From Caballeronia choica (GTDB lineage Bacteria > Pseudomonadota > Gammaproteobacteria > Burkholderiales > Burkholderiaceae): a stretch of 51,627 nt of DNA. Under the pieces are notes generated by a model. The model ran no database searches, was not told the DNA's origin, and was given only the letters and a program-made list of their open reading frames with translations. This document shows positions 17,173-25,466 of the stretch, in pieces. The stretch's first letter is position 1. Each line of letters opens with the position of its first letter. The DNA lies in assembly GCF_001544535.1 (NCBI RefSeq), contig NZ_FCON02000053.1, positions 1 through 51,627 on the forward strand. Reading direction: 5' to 3'. The position numbers and the translations under genes were made by a program.

Positions 17173-17710
17173 GTTTGGGAAGTCCTTCCGCTACGCCACG
17201 GTGTTTTCCGTGGATCAACCCAGTATTTTACCGGTCCCGCGCGCCGCCGTGCAAAAACAGCACCGCGCGGGTGCCTGTTCCGGGTGTGCGCTGGCGTCGG
17301 GCCGGATCGTGGACGCTGCGCGGGAGCGTATCTGCGAACGCTTCCTGCGATCCGTTTTCGCCTTCACACGATAAAACCGTCCGCGGCGTAAAAGCCAGGC
17401 TGTCCGCGTCCACTGCTTCTTTCCACCTTCTTCCGTCTTTTCCGATGCCGCCGCAGCAGCTCGCCAAAAGCCTCGTTCAAATCTCAAAAAACTGCGTGCC
17501 TCTGCATGTCGCACAATTTTTGACATTTACACTCACTCCGGCTGCCCACTCAAATGTCGATCAACTCCTTGTTTAATAAGCATTATTAAGCATTTCAAAC
17601 GGCATCTCAAAAAACCCTTCCAGACGAATCCCCATCTCGCTATTTCTTCAACCCTCCATCCTAGAATTTCATCTCGAAAATAAGAATGACCTTAGGAACG
17701 GAGAAAAACA
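17173..17710. other. Intergenic region between bamC and the DUF2844 gene
   Basis: These 538 bases hold the divergent promoters of bamC and the DUF2844 gene and no supported gene. The half nearer DUF2844 is AT-rich. An inverted repeat TAATA-AGCAT-TATTA is at 17574-17588. A TAGAAT about 50 bases before the DUF2844 ATG may be its -10 element. Confidence 0.5.
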
Positions 17711-18175
17711 ATGTCACGGCCAACCACCCCACGGGACCTTTTGATCGCCGCGTTCGCTTCTGCGGCGTTCGCAAGCGGGTACGCAGACGCGCAGCTAGGC
17801 TCGACGATCATCAGCGACCACGACGCATCGCACGCAGCGGTCATGCAGCACACGCAAAACGGTCAGCTCTCCTACCACGAATCCACCGACACGAACGGGA
17901 TCACCGTGCGCCAGTACGTCAATTCCTCCGGCGAGGTCTACGCGGTCAGTTGGCATGGTCCAGCGATACCCGACGTTCAGGCGCTGCTCGGCGCCCACTA
18001 CGCGCGATATCAAAACGGCGCGCTCGCCTCGCAGGTCAGCAACGGGCTGCATGCGTCGCGCGTGTCGCAGGATGATCTGGTCGTCGAGAGCAGCGTGCGC
18101 CTGCGCCAGTTCGTCGGCCGCGCGTGGCTCACGAGCGCGTTGCCGGCCGGCGTCGCGACCTCCGACATCGAATAG
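17711..18175 (+). CDS. DUF2844 domain-containing exported protein
   Basis: The 154 residues begin with a signal peptide (cleavage likely after ADA at 27). The rest matches DUF2844 proteins of Burkholderia-type bacteria: TQNGQLSYHESTDTNGITVR, QYVNSSGEVYAVSWHGP and a C-terminal SDIE. GGAG precedes the ATG. The gene is 11 bases upstream of a DUF3443 lipoprotein gene, and the two families are frequently adjacent. Export and co-transcription are clear from sequence; the function is not known to me. Confidence 0.88.
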   Translation: MSRPTTPRDLLIAAFASAAFASGYADAQLGSTIISDHDASHAAVMQHTQNGQLSYHESTDTNGITVRQYVNSSGEVYAVSWHGPAIPDVQALLGAHYARYQNGALASQVSNGLHASRVSQDDLVVESSVRLRQFVGRAWLTSALPAGVATSDIE

Positions 18176-18186
18176 GGAGCCGACCC

Positions 18187-19476
18187 ATGCGATCCCATCG
18201 ATTTTTCCTGTGTGCGGCGACGTTCATTGCGATCATTGCGACCGGCGCGCTTTCCGGCTGCGGCGGCGGGGGCGGCAGTTCGACATCAGCAAGCGCGCCG
18301 GCAAGCGCACCGGCACCCGCCAGCGCCCCGGCGGCCCCAGCCCCTGCGTCCGCGTCCGACACCAAGGCACCGGCACCCGACAACACCGTCGCGCAGTCGA
18401 CCACGCCGAACGTGCAGCCTATCCGGGTGGCAAAGCTCGACAGCGGCACGCGCAACATGCTAATGACGAGCGTCACCCTCTGCGTGCCGGGCACCGACAA
18501 CTGCCAGACCATCGACAACATCCAGGTCGACACCGGCTCCCAGGGCCTGCGCATTCTCGCCTCGGCGCTCTCGCCCACGCTCGCGCTGCCGGCCATCACG
18601 TCCACTAACGGCTCGAGCGTCGCGCAGTGCGCCGTGTTCGGCACGGGCTACACCTGGGGCGCGGTCCGAAGCGCCGACATCCGGCTCGCCGGGCAGACGG
18701 CCGGCGCGACATCGGTCCAGGTCATCGCCGATCCCGCCGTGCCCGCCGCCGCCGTGGATTGCACCCAGTCGGGCCTGCCGATGCTCACGGCCGCTAGGTT
18801 GCGCAGCAACGGCATCCTGGGCGTCGGTCCGTTCATCGCCGATTGCGGTGGCGCCTGCGCGAGCTCGCCGCTGCCACGCTGGTATTACGCGTGCGCATCG
18901 GGGAACTGCGTCGCAAGCACGCTCGCCGTCGCGCAACAGGTAACCAACCCGGTCGCCCGCTTTCCCGCCGATAACAACGGCGTGCTGATCGAGCTCCCGG
19001 CCGTGCCGGACGCCGGCGCACCGGCGGTGGCCGGCACGATGACGTTCGGCATCGGCTCACAGTCGAACAACCTGCTCGGCGATGCGACCGTGCTGCAAGG
19101 CAGTGCACTGTCCGGCTACGTGAACACGATTTTCAGCGGCAACACGTACTCGACGAGCTTCATCGACAGCGGATCGAACGGGCTCTTTTTCCCGTCGACT
19201 TCGCTGACGGTATGCGGACTCTGGTACTGCCCGCCGACGCCTCAAAGCTTCGCCGCCACCCTTCGCTCGACGAGCGGCACGACCCGCGACGTGAACTTCG
19301 CCGTATCGACCTCGACGACGCTCTTCGCAAGCGGCAACAACGCGTTCTCGAATCTCGCGGGCCCGGTCGGCAATTACTTTGACTGGGGCTTACCGTTCTT
19401 CTTTGGACGGCGCGTGTTCACGGCGCTGGAAGGACGCGTGACGCCTGCGGGCGTCGGGCCGTACTACGCGTTTTAG
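18187..19476 (+). CDS. DUF3443 domain-containing lipoprotein
   Basis: The 429 residues start with a lipoprotein signal ending in LSGC (cysteine 25). A Gly run and a Ser/Ala/Pro linker (to about 80) follow, then a DUF3443 domain. That domain has protease-like features: IQVDTGSQGLRI near residue 115 and SFIDSGSNGLFFPS near 335, two D-T/S-G triads of the kind seen in retropepsin/pepsin-fold proteases. GGGAG precedes the ATG at 18187. It probably forms an operon with the DUF2844 gene. A surface or periplasmic aspartic-protease-like role is inference from the two motifs. Confidence 0.85.
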   Translation: MRSHRFFLCAATFIAIIATGALSGCGGGGGSSTSASAPASAPAPASAPAAPAPASASDTKAPAPDNTVAQSTTPNVQPIRVAKLDSGTRNMLMTSVTLCVPGTDNCQTIDNIQVDTGSQGLRILASALSPTLALPAITSTNGSSVAQCAVFGTGYTWGAVRSADIRLAGQTAGATSVQVIADPAVPAAAVDCTQSGLPMLTAARLRSNGILGVGPFIADCGGACASSPLPRWYYACASGNCVASTLAVAQQVTNPVARFPADNNGVLIELPAVPDAGAPAVAGTMTFGIGSQSNNLLGDATVLQGSALSGYVNTIFSGNTYSTSFIDSGSNGLFFPSTSLTVCGLWYCPPTPQSFAATLRSTSGTTRDVNFAVSTSTTLFASGNNAFSNLAGPVGNYFDWGLPFFFGRRVFTALEGRVTPAGVGPYYAF

Positions 19477-19529
19477 CGCATGTCGAAGCAGCCGCCCCCG
19501 AATACCGGGGCGGCCGCTGCGCTGGCTTG

Positions 19530-20603
19530 CTACTCGCCGGAGGCCAAAGACTCGCCGTTGCGTGCGAACCGCAACTCGACGCGCCGGTCGCCCGAAAGAC
19601 AATCGATGAGCGCGCGGCGGTGCTTCATCGTGCACTGCGCCCCCGGCGACGCCGGCCCGTAACCGCGCGCCTGGATCGGCACCGTGATGCCCTGGCGTTG
19701 CAGATAACGCTGGACGCTCGTCGCGCGCCGCTGCGACAGCGCGCGGTTGTACGCCGAACTGCCGAGCCGGTCGGTATAGCCCGAAATCGCGACGCCGGTC
19801 ACATCGCCCGCGCCCTTCACATCCGCGATTACTGCATCGAGCTTCGACCTGCCGTCATCCGTGATCGACGCGATATCGCCGCGGTCGAAGGCGAAGAGCG
19901 CATCCGTCGACAGCGCGATCATCGGCGGCAACGGCACCGCCGCGACCGGCTGCGCCTGTGGCACGGCGCAGCCGTCGAGTTGCTCGCGCGCCTCGCTCAT
20001 CGCGTGCTCGACGGCAGCGACTTTGACCTGCGCGGCGTCGAAGTTGCGAGCCCACGCGTCGTGCCCTGCGTGCATGAGCTTGACCTCCATGCACGCGGCG
20101 ACCTTCTGCGCGCCCGGGCAGTACCGGAAGCGCGGATCGGCCTGCAAACCCTTGACGGCCGCGGCAAGGTCCGGCCGCAGCGGCGCGACCGTGCGCAACG
20201 ACGGGTTCTCGGACGACAACGGCTGGCTTCCTTCGAGTCCCGCCGTCAGCCGGGCGGATTCGCCTATCGCTTCCTCGACGAACCCCCAGCCGTTGTGCAA
20301 GGCGAGTTCTTCATTCCCGGCATCGATCCAGCATTGATCCTTGTAGCCGAAATAGTTTTCCTTCCTTGGTCCGAGCGCGCCGAGTCTCGATTCCAGCGAC
20401 GCGATCACGTCGCGCGGCGCCTTGATCGTCCCGTAGACGTCGGTCCATTGGCGCACTGCCGCGCCTGCTGCTTCGCTCTGCTCGGTTGCGAATCCGGTTT
20501 GCAGGACGGTCGGGTCCTGGATCGCGAGCTTGTCGCGGACCGCCGCCGAGCCGCAGCCTGCGAGCGTTAGCGCGCAGACTGCGGCGATCATCGTGTTTTT
20601 CAT
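19530..20603 (-). CDS. OmpA-family lipoprotein
   Basis: The start MKNTMIAAVCALTLAGCGSA gives a lipoprotein signal with cysteine 17; the longer frame to 20666 would bury it. The C-terminal ~110 residues are an OmpA-like peptidoglycan-binding domain (VAISGYTDRLGSSAYNRALS, QRRATSVQRYL, GDRRVELRF). The middle ~200 residues are unassigned. It lies 93 bases downstream of the trimeric autotransporter gene, in the same direction, so it probably shares its transcript. Pairing of such adhesins with OmpA-like proteins is known in Burkholderia, where they may aid passage or anchoring of the large trimer. Confidence 0.85.
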   Translation of the reverse strand: MKNTMIAAVCALTLAGCGSAAVRDKLAIQDPTVLQTGFATEQSEAAGAAVRQWTDVYGTIKAPRDVIASLESRLGALGPRKENYFGYKDQCWIDAGNEELALHNGWGFVEEAIGESARLTAGLEGSQPLSSENPSLRTVAPLRPDLAAAVKGLQADPRFRYCPGAQKVAACMEVKLMHAGHDAWARNFDAAQVKVAAVEHAMSEAREQLDGCAVPQAQPVAAVPLPPMIALSTDALFAFDRGDIASITDDGRSKLDAVIADVKGAGDVTGVAISGYTDRLGSSAYNRALSQRRATSVQRYLQRQGITVPIQARGYGPASPGAQCTMKHRRALIDCLSGDRRVELRFARNGESLASGE

Positions 20604-20696
20604 GTGTGTAGCCTGAGTCGGAGCCGCGGCGCGCCGGGCGCCGCGGGTTGGGTATCGCGCCGTCATACGATGGAATGAGTGTGCTTAGTGGCCGAC

Positions 20697-23600
20697 TCAA
20701 CTGCCAAACACGTAGCCGATGCCCGCGCGGACGATGGTGCTGTTGCCTCCCGACGACGACACGCCCGCATTGAAGTTGAAGTTGCCCTTCTCATTCCAGC
20801 GCGATACGCCGATCCCGAGCGCCGCCTGCCCGCGATACGCAGCGACGCCGGCGTTGACCGCCGTGCGGCCCGGCAGATACGGCGTCACGACGTTGAGCGC
20901 CGATGCCGCCGCGATCCCCTTGCGCGTGTTGTGGTCGAGATCGCGGATCTGTTGATCGGTGTTGTTGAAGCGCTGGTCGGTATAGCTGTTCGCCTGTCCG
21001 AGCGTGTTGCTCGACGCGCGGTTCAACTGGTCGAGGTTCACCGCATCGGTCGCGGACGTGCCCGCGGCGACATTCGTGATCTGGCGCTCCGCCCCCGCCG
21101 AGCCGACGGACACGCTGTTTGCGCGATCCGCTATGGCACCGGCTCCGAGGGCGACCGAGTTGTCCGCGCTCGCTTTCGCGCCGGCGCCCATTGCCAGCGT
21201 ATTCGCGCCGCTCGCGAGCGCGCTTGCGCCGACCGCGACCGCATGCGTGCCGCTCGTCACGGCTGCTTCCGTCGACGAATTGCCATCCGCGCTGAAAAAC
21301 GCCGTGCTGGCGGCGGTAAAGTTCGCAACCTTGCCGATGGCATCGTTCAACTGGCCTACGTTGACCGCATCGCCGACCAGAGCGCCAGCCGCGACGTTGT
21401 GGAGCGCGGTGCCGCCCGCGACGCCGTTGCCGAGCGTCACGTTGGCGTAGTCGGTTGCGCCGCTCGCGGTCTTGTCATAGGTCAGCGCCGCGGCCACCGC
21501 GCCCTTGCTGTCGATCAGGCCCGTACTTTTCAACTGCGACACGTTGACGGCGTCCGTGTCCGCCGTGCCCGCCTTCACGTTCGTGATCTGGCGTTCCTGT
21601 CCGGCCGCGCCGACCGAGACGCTATCCGCGCGGTCGGCGACGGAATTCGCGCCGAGCGCGACGGCGTTCTGGCCGCTCGCCTGCGCGTTGCCGCCGATCG
21701 CGAGCGCGTCCGCGCCGGATGCTTGCGCGGCGGCGAGCGTCGTATTCGTCGTGAAGTACTTGAGCGAGCCACCGTTTTGCAAATCGTTGACCATCTGTAC
21801 GGTCTGGGCCAACTGATCGCCGTTCACCGCATCCGTGCTGCCGGCAACGAGACGGCCCGCCGCGACGTTGCGCAATGCAACCGGCGCCGACGCCGACGCG
21901 CCGCCAAGCGTCACCTGACCACGATTCACGCTGCCATCCGCGCTCGTGTCATACACGACTGCCGCCATCGTCTTGCCGCTGGCGTCGACGAGGCCCGCTC
22001 CCTTCAGTTGCGCGACGTTGACGGCGTCGTGATCGTCGACACCCGCCTTCACGTTCGCGATCGTCGTGCCGTCGCTGCCGCCGAGGGTGATCTTGCCTCT
22101 CGCGGCTTCGTCGTAGGCGACGAACGAATTGGCCGCGTTGCCGTTCGAATCGACGGTCAGGCCCGCGCTCTTCAACTGGCCGAAGTTGACCGCGTCCGTG
22201 TCGTCCGTGCCTTTCGCTATGTTCTTCAGGACGGTTCCCGCCGAGCCGCCAAAGGTCACGACGCCCTTGCTCGCGTTGTCGTAGGCGACGAACGAATTGG
22301 CCGCGTTACCGTTCGAATCCACCGTCAGGCCCGCGCTCTTCAACTGGCTGAAGTTGACCGCGTCGGTGTCGTCAGTGCCTTTCGCCACGTTCTTCAGCAC
22401 GGTTCCGGCCGAGCCGCCAAAGGTCACGATGCCCTTGCCCGCGTTGTCGTAGGCGACGAACGAATTGGCCGCGTTGCCGTTCGAATCCACCGTCAGGCCC
22501 GCGCTCTTCAACTGGCTGAAGTTCACTGCATCGGTGTCGTTCGTACCGTTCGCAAGATTCGTGATGAGGGTGCCGGACGTGCCGCTGAGCGTGATTTTGC
22601 CTTTGCTGGCGTTGTCGTAGGCGACGAACGAATTGGCCGCGTTACCGTTCGAATCGACGGTCAGGCCCGCGCTCTTCAACTGGCTAAAGTTGACCGCGTC
22701 GGTGTCGTTCGTACCTTTCGCAAGGTTCGTGATGAGCGTGCCGGACGTGCCGCTGAGCGTGATTTTTCCTTTGCTGGCGGTGTCGTAGGTGACAAACGAA
22801 TTGACCGGGTTGCCGTTCGAATCGACGGTCAGGCCCGCGCTCTTCAACTGGCGGAAGTTCACTGCGTCCGTGTCGTCGGTGCCGTTCGCCACGTTCTTCA
22901 GAACGGTTCCCGCCGAGCCGCCAAAGGTCACGACGCCCTTGCCCGCGTTGTCGTAGGCGACGAACGAATTGGCCGCGTTACCGTTTGAATCGACGGTCAG
23001 GCCCGCGCTCTTCAACTGACTGAAGTTCACCGCATCCGTGTCGTTCGTGCCGCTCGCTACGTTCTTCAGAACGGTTCCTGCCGAGCCGCCAAAGGTCACG
23101 ACGCCCTTGCCCGCGTTGTCGTAGGCGACGAACGAATTGGCCGGGTTACCGTTCGAGTCCACCGTCAGGCCCGCGCTCTTCAACTGGCTTAAGTTCACCG
23201 CGTCGGTGTCGTTCGTGCCTTTCGCAAGATTCGTGATGAGCGTGCCGGACGTGCCGCCGAGCGTCACACGCGATTTGCCCGTGTCGTCGTAGGCGACGAG
23301 CGCGTTGGTCGCATTGCCGGACGCATCGAGGGTCAAACCGGTGTCCTTCAACTGGCTGATGTTCACGGCATCGGCGTTCGCCGCGCCTCGCGCCACGTTC
23401 GACAAGACCGTTGCGGCGGTGCCGCCGAACGTCACGGAAGCTTTCGAGGCGTCGTCATATCTGACGGCGTCCGCCGACCCGGCAACGCCCGTCTTGACGA
23501 CGGCATCGATCGCGCTGCCAACGTCGGAATAAGCCTTGCCCCCGACCGTGTAGGACGGCGCACTGATCGTGCCGTCGGTGCCGAGCGCAGCGCCGCCGCC

Positions 23601-24599
23601 GAGCGCCGCAGCCGCGCTCGATACCACCTTGTGCAGTTGAGAGGCGTTCACCGCGTCCGTGCTGGTCGCGCTGAGCGTGCCCGGCGCGACGTTCACGATC
23701 TTGCGCTCCGAACCCTTCGCGCCGATCGACACCACGTTGCTCTGTGAACCGTCGCTTGCGGCGCCGAGAACCACGCTGTTGGCGCCCGTCACCTTCGTGT
23801 TGCTGCCGAGTACGAACGAGTCCGTGCCGCGCACCGTCAGTCCGTTGCCCAGGGCCGCCGAGTTGGCGCCCGTGATCAGGTTCTTCGAACCGACCGCAAT
23901 CGCGTTGTCCGTCGTCGTGTCCGCCGTGTCTCCGATCACGGAATTGTTGCCGATCACGATGCTGTCGGTCGAGCCGGATTGAGCGCGATAGCCGATCGCC
24001 AGGGAGCGATCGCCATTCGTGGCCTCCGCGTTCACGCCGATCGCCGTCGAGTGGATGCCGCTCGACACCGCCGAGTTGCCGACCGCGACCGCGCCTTCAT
24101 TGGCGGCACTGGTGTTCGAACCGATCGCGACCGACAGTTCCCCGTTCGCGTGCGTATTCAGCCCGATCGCGATGGAGTCGGAGCCGAGCGCTTCGATCTG
24201 CTGCGTCTTGTCCGTGGGACCCGATTTGATCAGCTCCGACGGCGGCAGGCTCGGATCGCCGAACGTCACGAGCGCATTCGATCCCTGCGCCTGGACGTTG
24301 CTCACGGCCGCCGCCAAGGGGACGTCGCGATTTGTCGGCAGCGCGCCGAGCGCCTGGCTGACCTGCGATGAATACATGAAACGCGTATCGCCGGACTGCG
24401 GCGTAGCGTCGACGAGCGTCTCGGCATGGGCCATTTGCGGCAGGGCGAGCAGGGAGAGCGTCGTCAGTACCGCGCCTGCGCTCTGAACGGATGCGCCGGC
24501 TGCAATTTCGCGGGCGCGTGAAATGGCCTGAGCCAGAACATCGGAATTCCCGGCTGAAGCCCGCTTCCTCGATGCGATGCGTTGAATTTTCTTCTTCAT
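20697..24599 (-). CDS. YadA-like trimeric autotransporter adhesin
   Basis: The 1300-residue protein is a type Vc autotransporter. It has an extended signal region of about 59 residues (ending LLALPQMAHA). A head of YadA-type left-handed repeats follows (DSIAIGLNTHANGELSVAIG, then SAALGNGLTVRG), then necks (DAVNASQL, TDAVNFSQLK). A long stalk has near-identical 56-residue repeats between about residues 420 and 865, and a second head/neck section follows. The C-terminal membrane anchor reads TRKGIAAASALNVVTPYLPG and ends IGYVFGS with a beta-barrel pattern. It is surface exposed and likely binds host matrix or cells. The ATG is followed by a basic MKKKIQRIASRKRA. The OmpA-like lipoprotein gene is downstream. 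Confidence 0.95.
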   Translation of the reverse strand: MKKKIQRIASRKRASAGNSDVLAQAISRAREIAAGASVQSAGAVLTTLSLLALPQMAHAETLVDATPQSGDTRFMYSSQVSQALGALPTNRDVPLAAAVSNVQAQGSNALVTFGDPSLPPSELIKSGPTDKTQQIEALGSDSIAIGLNTHANGELSVAIGSNTSAANEGAVAVGNSAVSSGIHSTAIGVNAEATNGDRSLAIGYRAQSGSTDSIVIGNNSVIGDTADTTTDNAIAVGSKNLITGANSAALGNGLTVRGTDSFVLGSNTKVTGANSVVLGAASDGSQSNVVSIGAKGSERKIVNVAPGTLSATSTDAVNASQLHKVVSSAAAALGGGAALGTDGTISAPSYTVGGKAYSDVGSAIDAVVKTGVAGSADAVRYDDASKASVTFGGTAATVLSNVARGAANADAVNISQLKDTGLTLDASGNATNALVAYDDTGKSRVTLGGTSGTLITNLAKGTNDTDAVNLSQLKSAGLTVDSNGNPANSFVAYDNAGKGVVTFGGSAGTVLKNVASGTNDTDAVNFSQLKSAGLTVDSNGNAANSFVAYDNAGKGVVTFGGSAGTVLKNVANGTDDTDAVNFRQLKSAGLTVDSNGNPVNSFVTYDTASKGKITLSGTSGTLITNLAKGTNDTDAVNFSQLKSAGLTVDSNGNAANSFVAYDNASKGKITLSGTSGTLITNLANGTNDTDAVNFSQLKSAGLTVDSNGNAANSFVAYDNAGKGIVTFGGSAGTVLKNVAKGTDDTDAVNFSQLKSAGLTVDSNGNAANSFVAYDNASKGVVTFGGSAGTVLKNIAKGTDDTDAVNFGQLKSAGLTVDSNGNAANSFVAYDEAARGKITLGGSDGTTIANVKAGVDDHDAVNVAQLKGAGLVDASGKTMAAVVYDTSADGSVNRGQVTLGGASASAPVALRNVAAGRLVAGSTDAVNGDQLAQTVQMVNDLQNGGSLKYFTTNTTLAAAQASGADALAIGGNAQASGQNAVALGANSVADRADSVSVGAAGQERQITNVKAGTADTDAVNVSQLKSTGLIDSKGAVAAALTYDKTASGATDYANVTLGNGVAGGTALHNVAAGALVGDAVNVGQLNDAIGKVANFTAASTAFFSADGNSSTEAAVTSGTHAVAVGASALASGANTLAMGAGAKASADNSVALGAGAIADRANSVSVGSAGAERQITNVAAGTSATDAVNLDQLNRASSNTLGQANSYTDQRFNNTDQQIRDLDHNTRKGIAAASALNVVTPYLPGRTAVNAGVAAYRGQAALGIGVSRWNEKGNFNFNAGVSSSGGNSTIVRAGIGYVFGS
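22003..23346 (-). repeat. 168-bp tandem repeat array in the adhesin stalk
   Basis: The segment TTCAACTGGC (or close variants) recurs at 22171, 22339, 22507, 22675, 22843, 23011, 23179 and 23347, exactly 168 bases apart; 22003 fits with a diverged copy. This is 56 codons per unit (LKSAGLTVDSNGN to AVNFSQ). Unit identity is high at DNA level in the central copies. Unequal recombination would change stalk length without breaking the frame. Confidence 0.9.
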
Positions 24600-24624
24600 C
24601 TTGTTTGCTCACTCTCAGTTTTTG

Positions 24625-24645
24625 GAGACACGTCAGACGTGTCTC
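24625..24645 (-). promoter_or_regulatory. 10-bp inverted repeat in the adhesin 5' leader
   Basis: GAGACACGTC and GACGTGTCTC flank a single base, 25 bases upstream of the adhesin ATG. As RNA it would form a stable stem just before the ribosome-binding region. As DNA it is a near-perfect 21-base palindrome that a dimeric regulator could bind. No T-run follows. Confidence 0.55.
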
Positions 24646-24983
24646 AGGAATGGTTGATGGCTTATTTGAAAGTTCTTATTAGATCGTGGTACTAAATATC
24701 TATGGCATAGTGCTTCCGGCCTGCGCACCGATCCGGCGCCAGAGAGCGCTCTGGGCGGTCATTGAATCTCGCTTCCGCCGGGGTGACGCGAGGCACCGAT
24801 CTCACGCCAGTTAAAAATTAACTTTCACGCGATATTTTGCGCGATTAGTTCAATTTTCTACACGCGAAAAATCCTAGAAAATGCGTCCTATGCCTTATGG
24901 ATAAGGGAAGCGGGAAAATACCGAAGTCTCCGATTTAGCGCATTCAAGCTAAACAAGCACAGCAATCGCCGCCCGCCACCATG

Positions 24984-25019
24984 AAAAAAGGCCGTTCCGC
25001 TATGACCCGGAACGGCCTT
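24984..25019 (-). terminator. Terminator of the pca operon
   Basis: AAGGCCGTTCC and GGAACGGCCTT form an 11-bp stem with a run of T on the minus strand, about 50 bases past the pcaC stop. Confidence 0.85.
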
Positions 25020-25070
25020 CTAATCTCCCACGACGAGCGCCTGACGACTCTAACCGCCGCCCTACCCCAC

Positions 25071-25466
25071 TCACCCCGGCGGCAACGCCTTATCCTCCTC
25101 GTCGAAGATTTTCTGCGCCAGATGAAACGCCGAATTCGCCGCCGGCACACCACAATAGATTGCGGTCTGCATCAGCACCTCCTTGATCTCGTCGCGCGAG
25201 ACGCCATTGTTCTTCGCCGCGCGCAGGTGGAGCGCCAGTTCCTCGCTGCGGTTCAGCGCCACCATCATCGCGATCGTCAACAGGCTGCGCGTATGACGCG
25301 GCAAGCCGGGGCGCGTCCAGATGTCGCCCCATGCGTAACGCGTGATCAGGTTCTGGAACTCGGTGGTCAGGTCCGTGCAATTGACGAGCGACCGGTCCAC
25401 GTGCGCATCGCCCAGCACCGCGCGGCGCACACTCATGCCGGCTTCATAACGTTCGTCTTCGGTCAT
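25071..25466 (-). CDS. pcaC: 4-carboxymuconolactone decarboxylase
   Basis: PcaC decarboxylates gamma-carboxymuconolactone to beta-ketoadipate enol-lactone. The 131-residue protein is the stand-alone form, with the conserved helical core (FQNLITRYAWGDIWTRPGLP, TRSLLTIAMMVALNR, and EIKEVLMQTAIYCGVPAAN). Its ATG overlaps the pcaD stop by four bases, so translation is coupled. It is the last gene of pcaIJFBDC. Confidence 0.97.
   Translation of the reverse strand: MTEDERYEAGMSVRRAVLGDAHVDRSLVNCTDLTTEFQNLITRYAWGDIWTRPGLPRHTRSLLTIAMMVALNRSEELALHLRAAKNNGVSRDEIKEVLMQTAIYCGVPAANSAFHLAQKIFDEEDKALPPG

Larger units (their letters stand above)
24600..25070. other. AT-richer upstream region of the adhesin gene
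   Basis: The 471 bases contain the pca terminator at 24984-25019 and no gene. It also holds a 10-bp inverted repeat close to the adhesin start (24625-24645) and a CCTTAT-GG-ATAAGG palindrome at 24893-24906. Its AT content is above the window average, as is common for surface-protein promoters that may be H-NS or nucleoid-protein targets. Confidence 0.5.

Noticed and set aside
17519-17524. TTGACA upstream of the DUF2844 gene
   Set aside because: No -10 element lies at 16-18 bases spacing, so it is not scored as a promoter.
20679-22988. 769-residue plus-strand frame opposite the adhesin
   Set aside because: It is the antisense of the 168-bp repeats and adhesin gene and contains repeated shadow motifs, with no independent family likeness.
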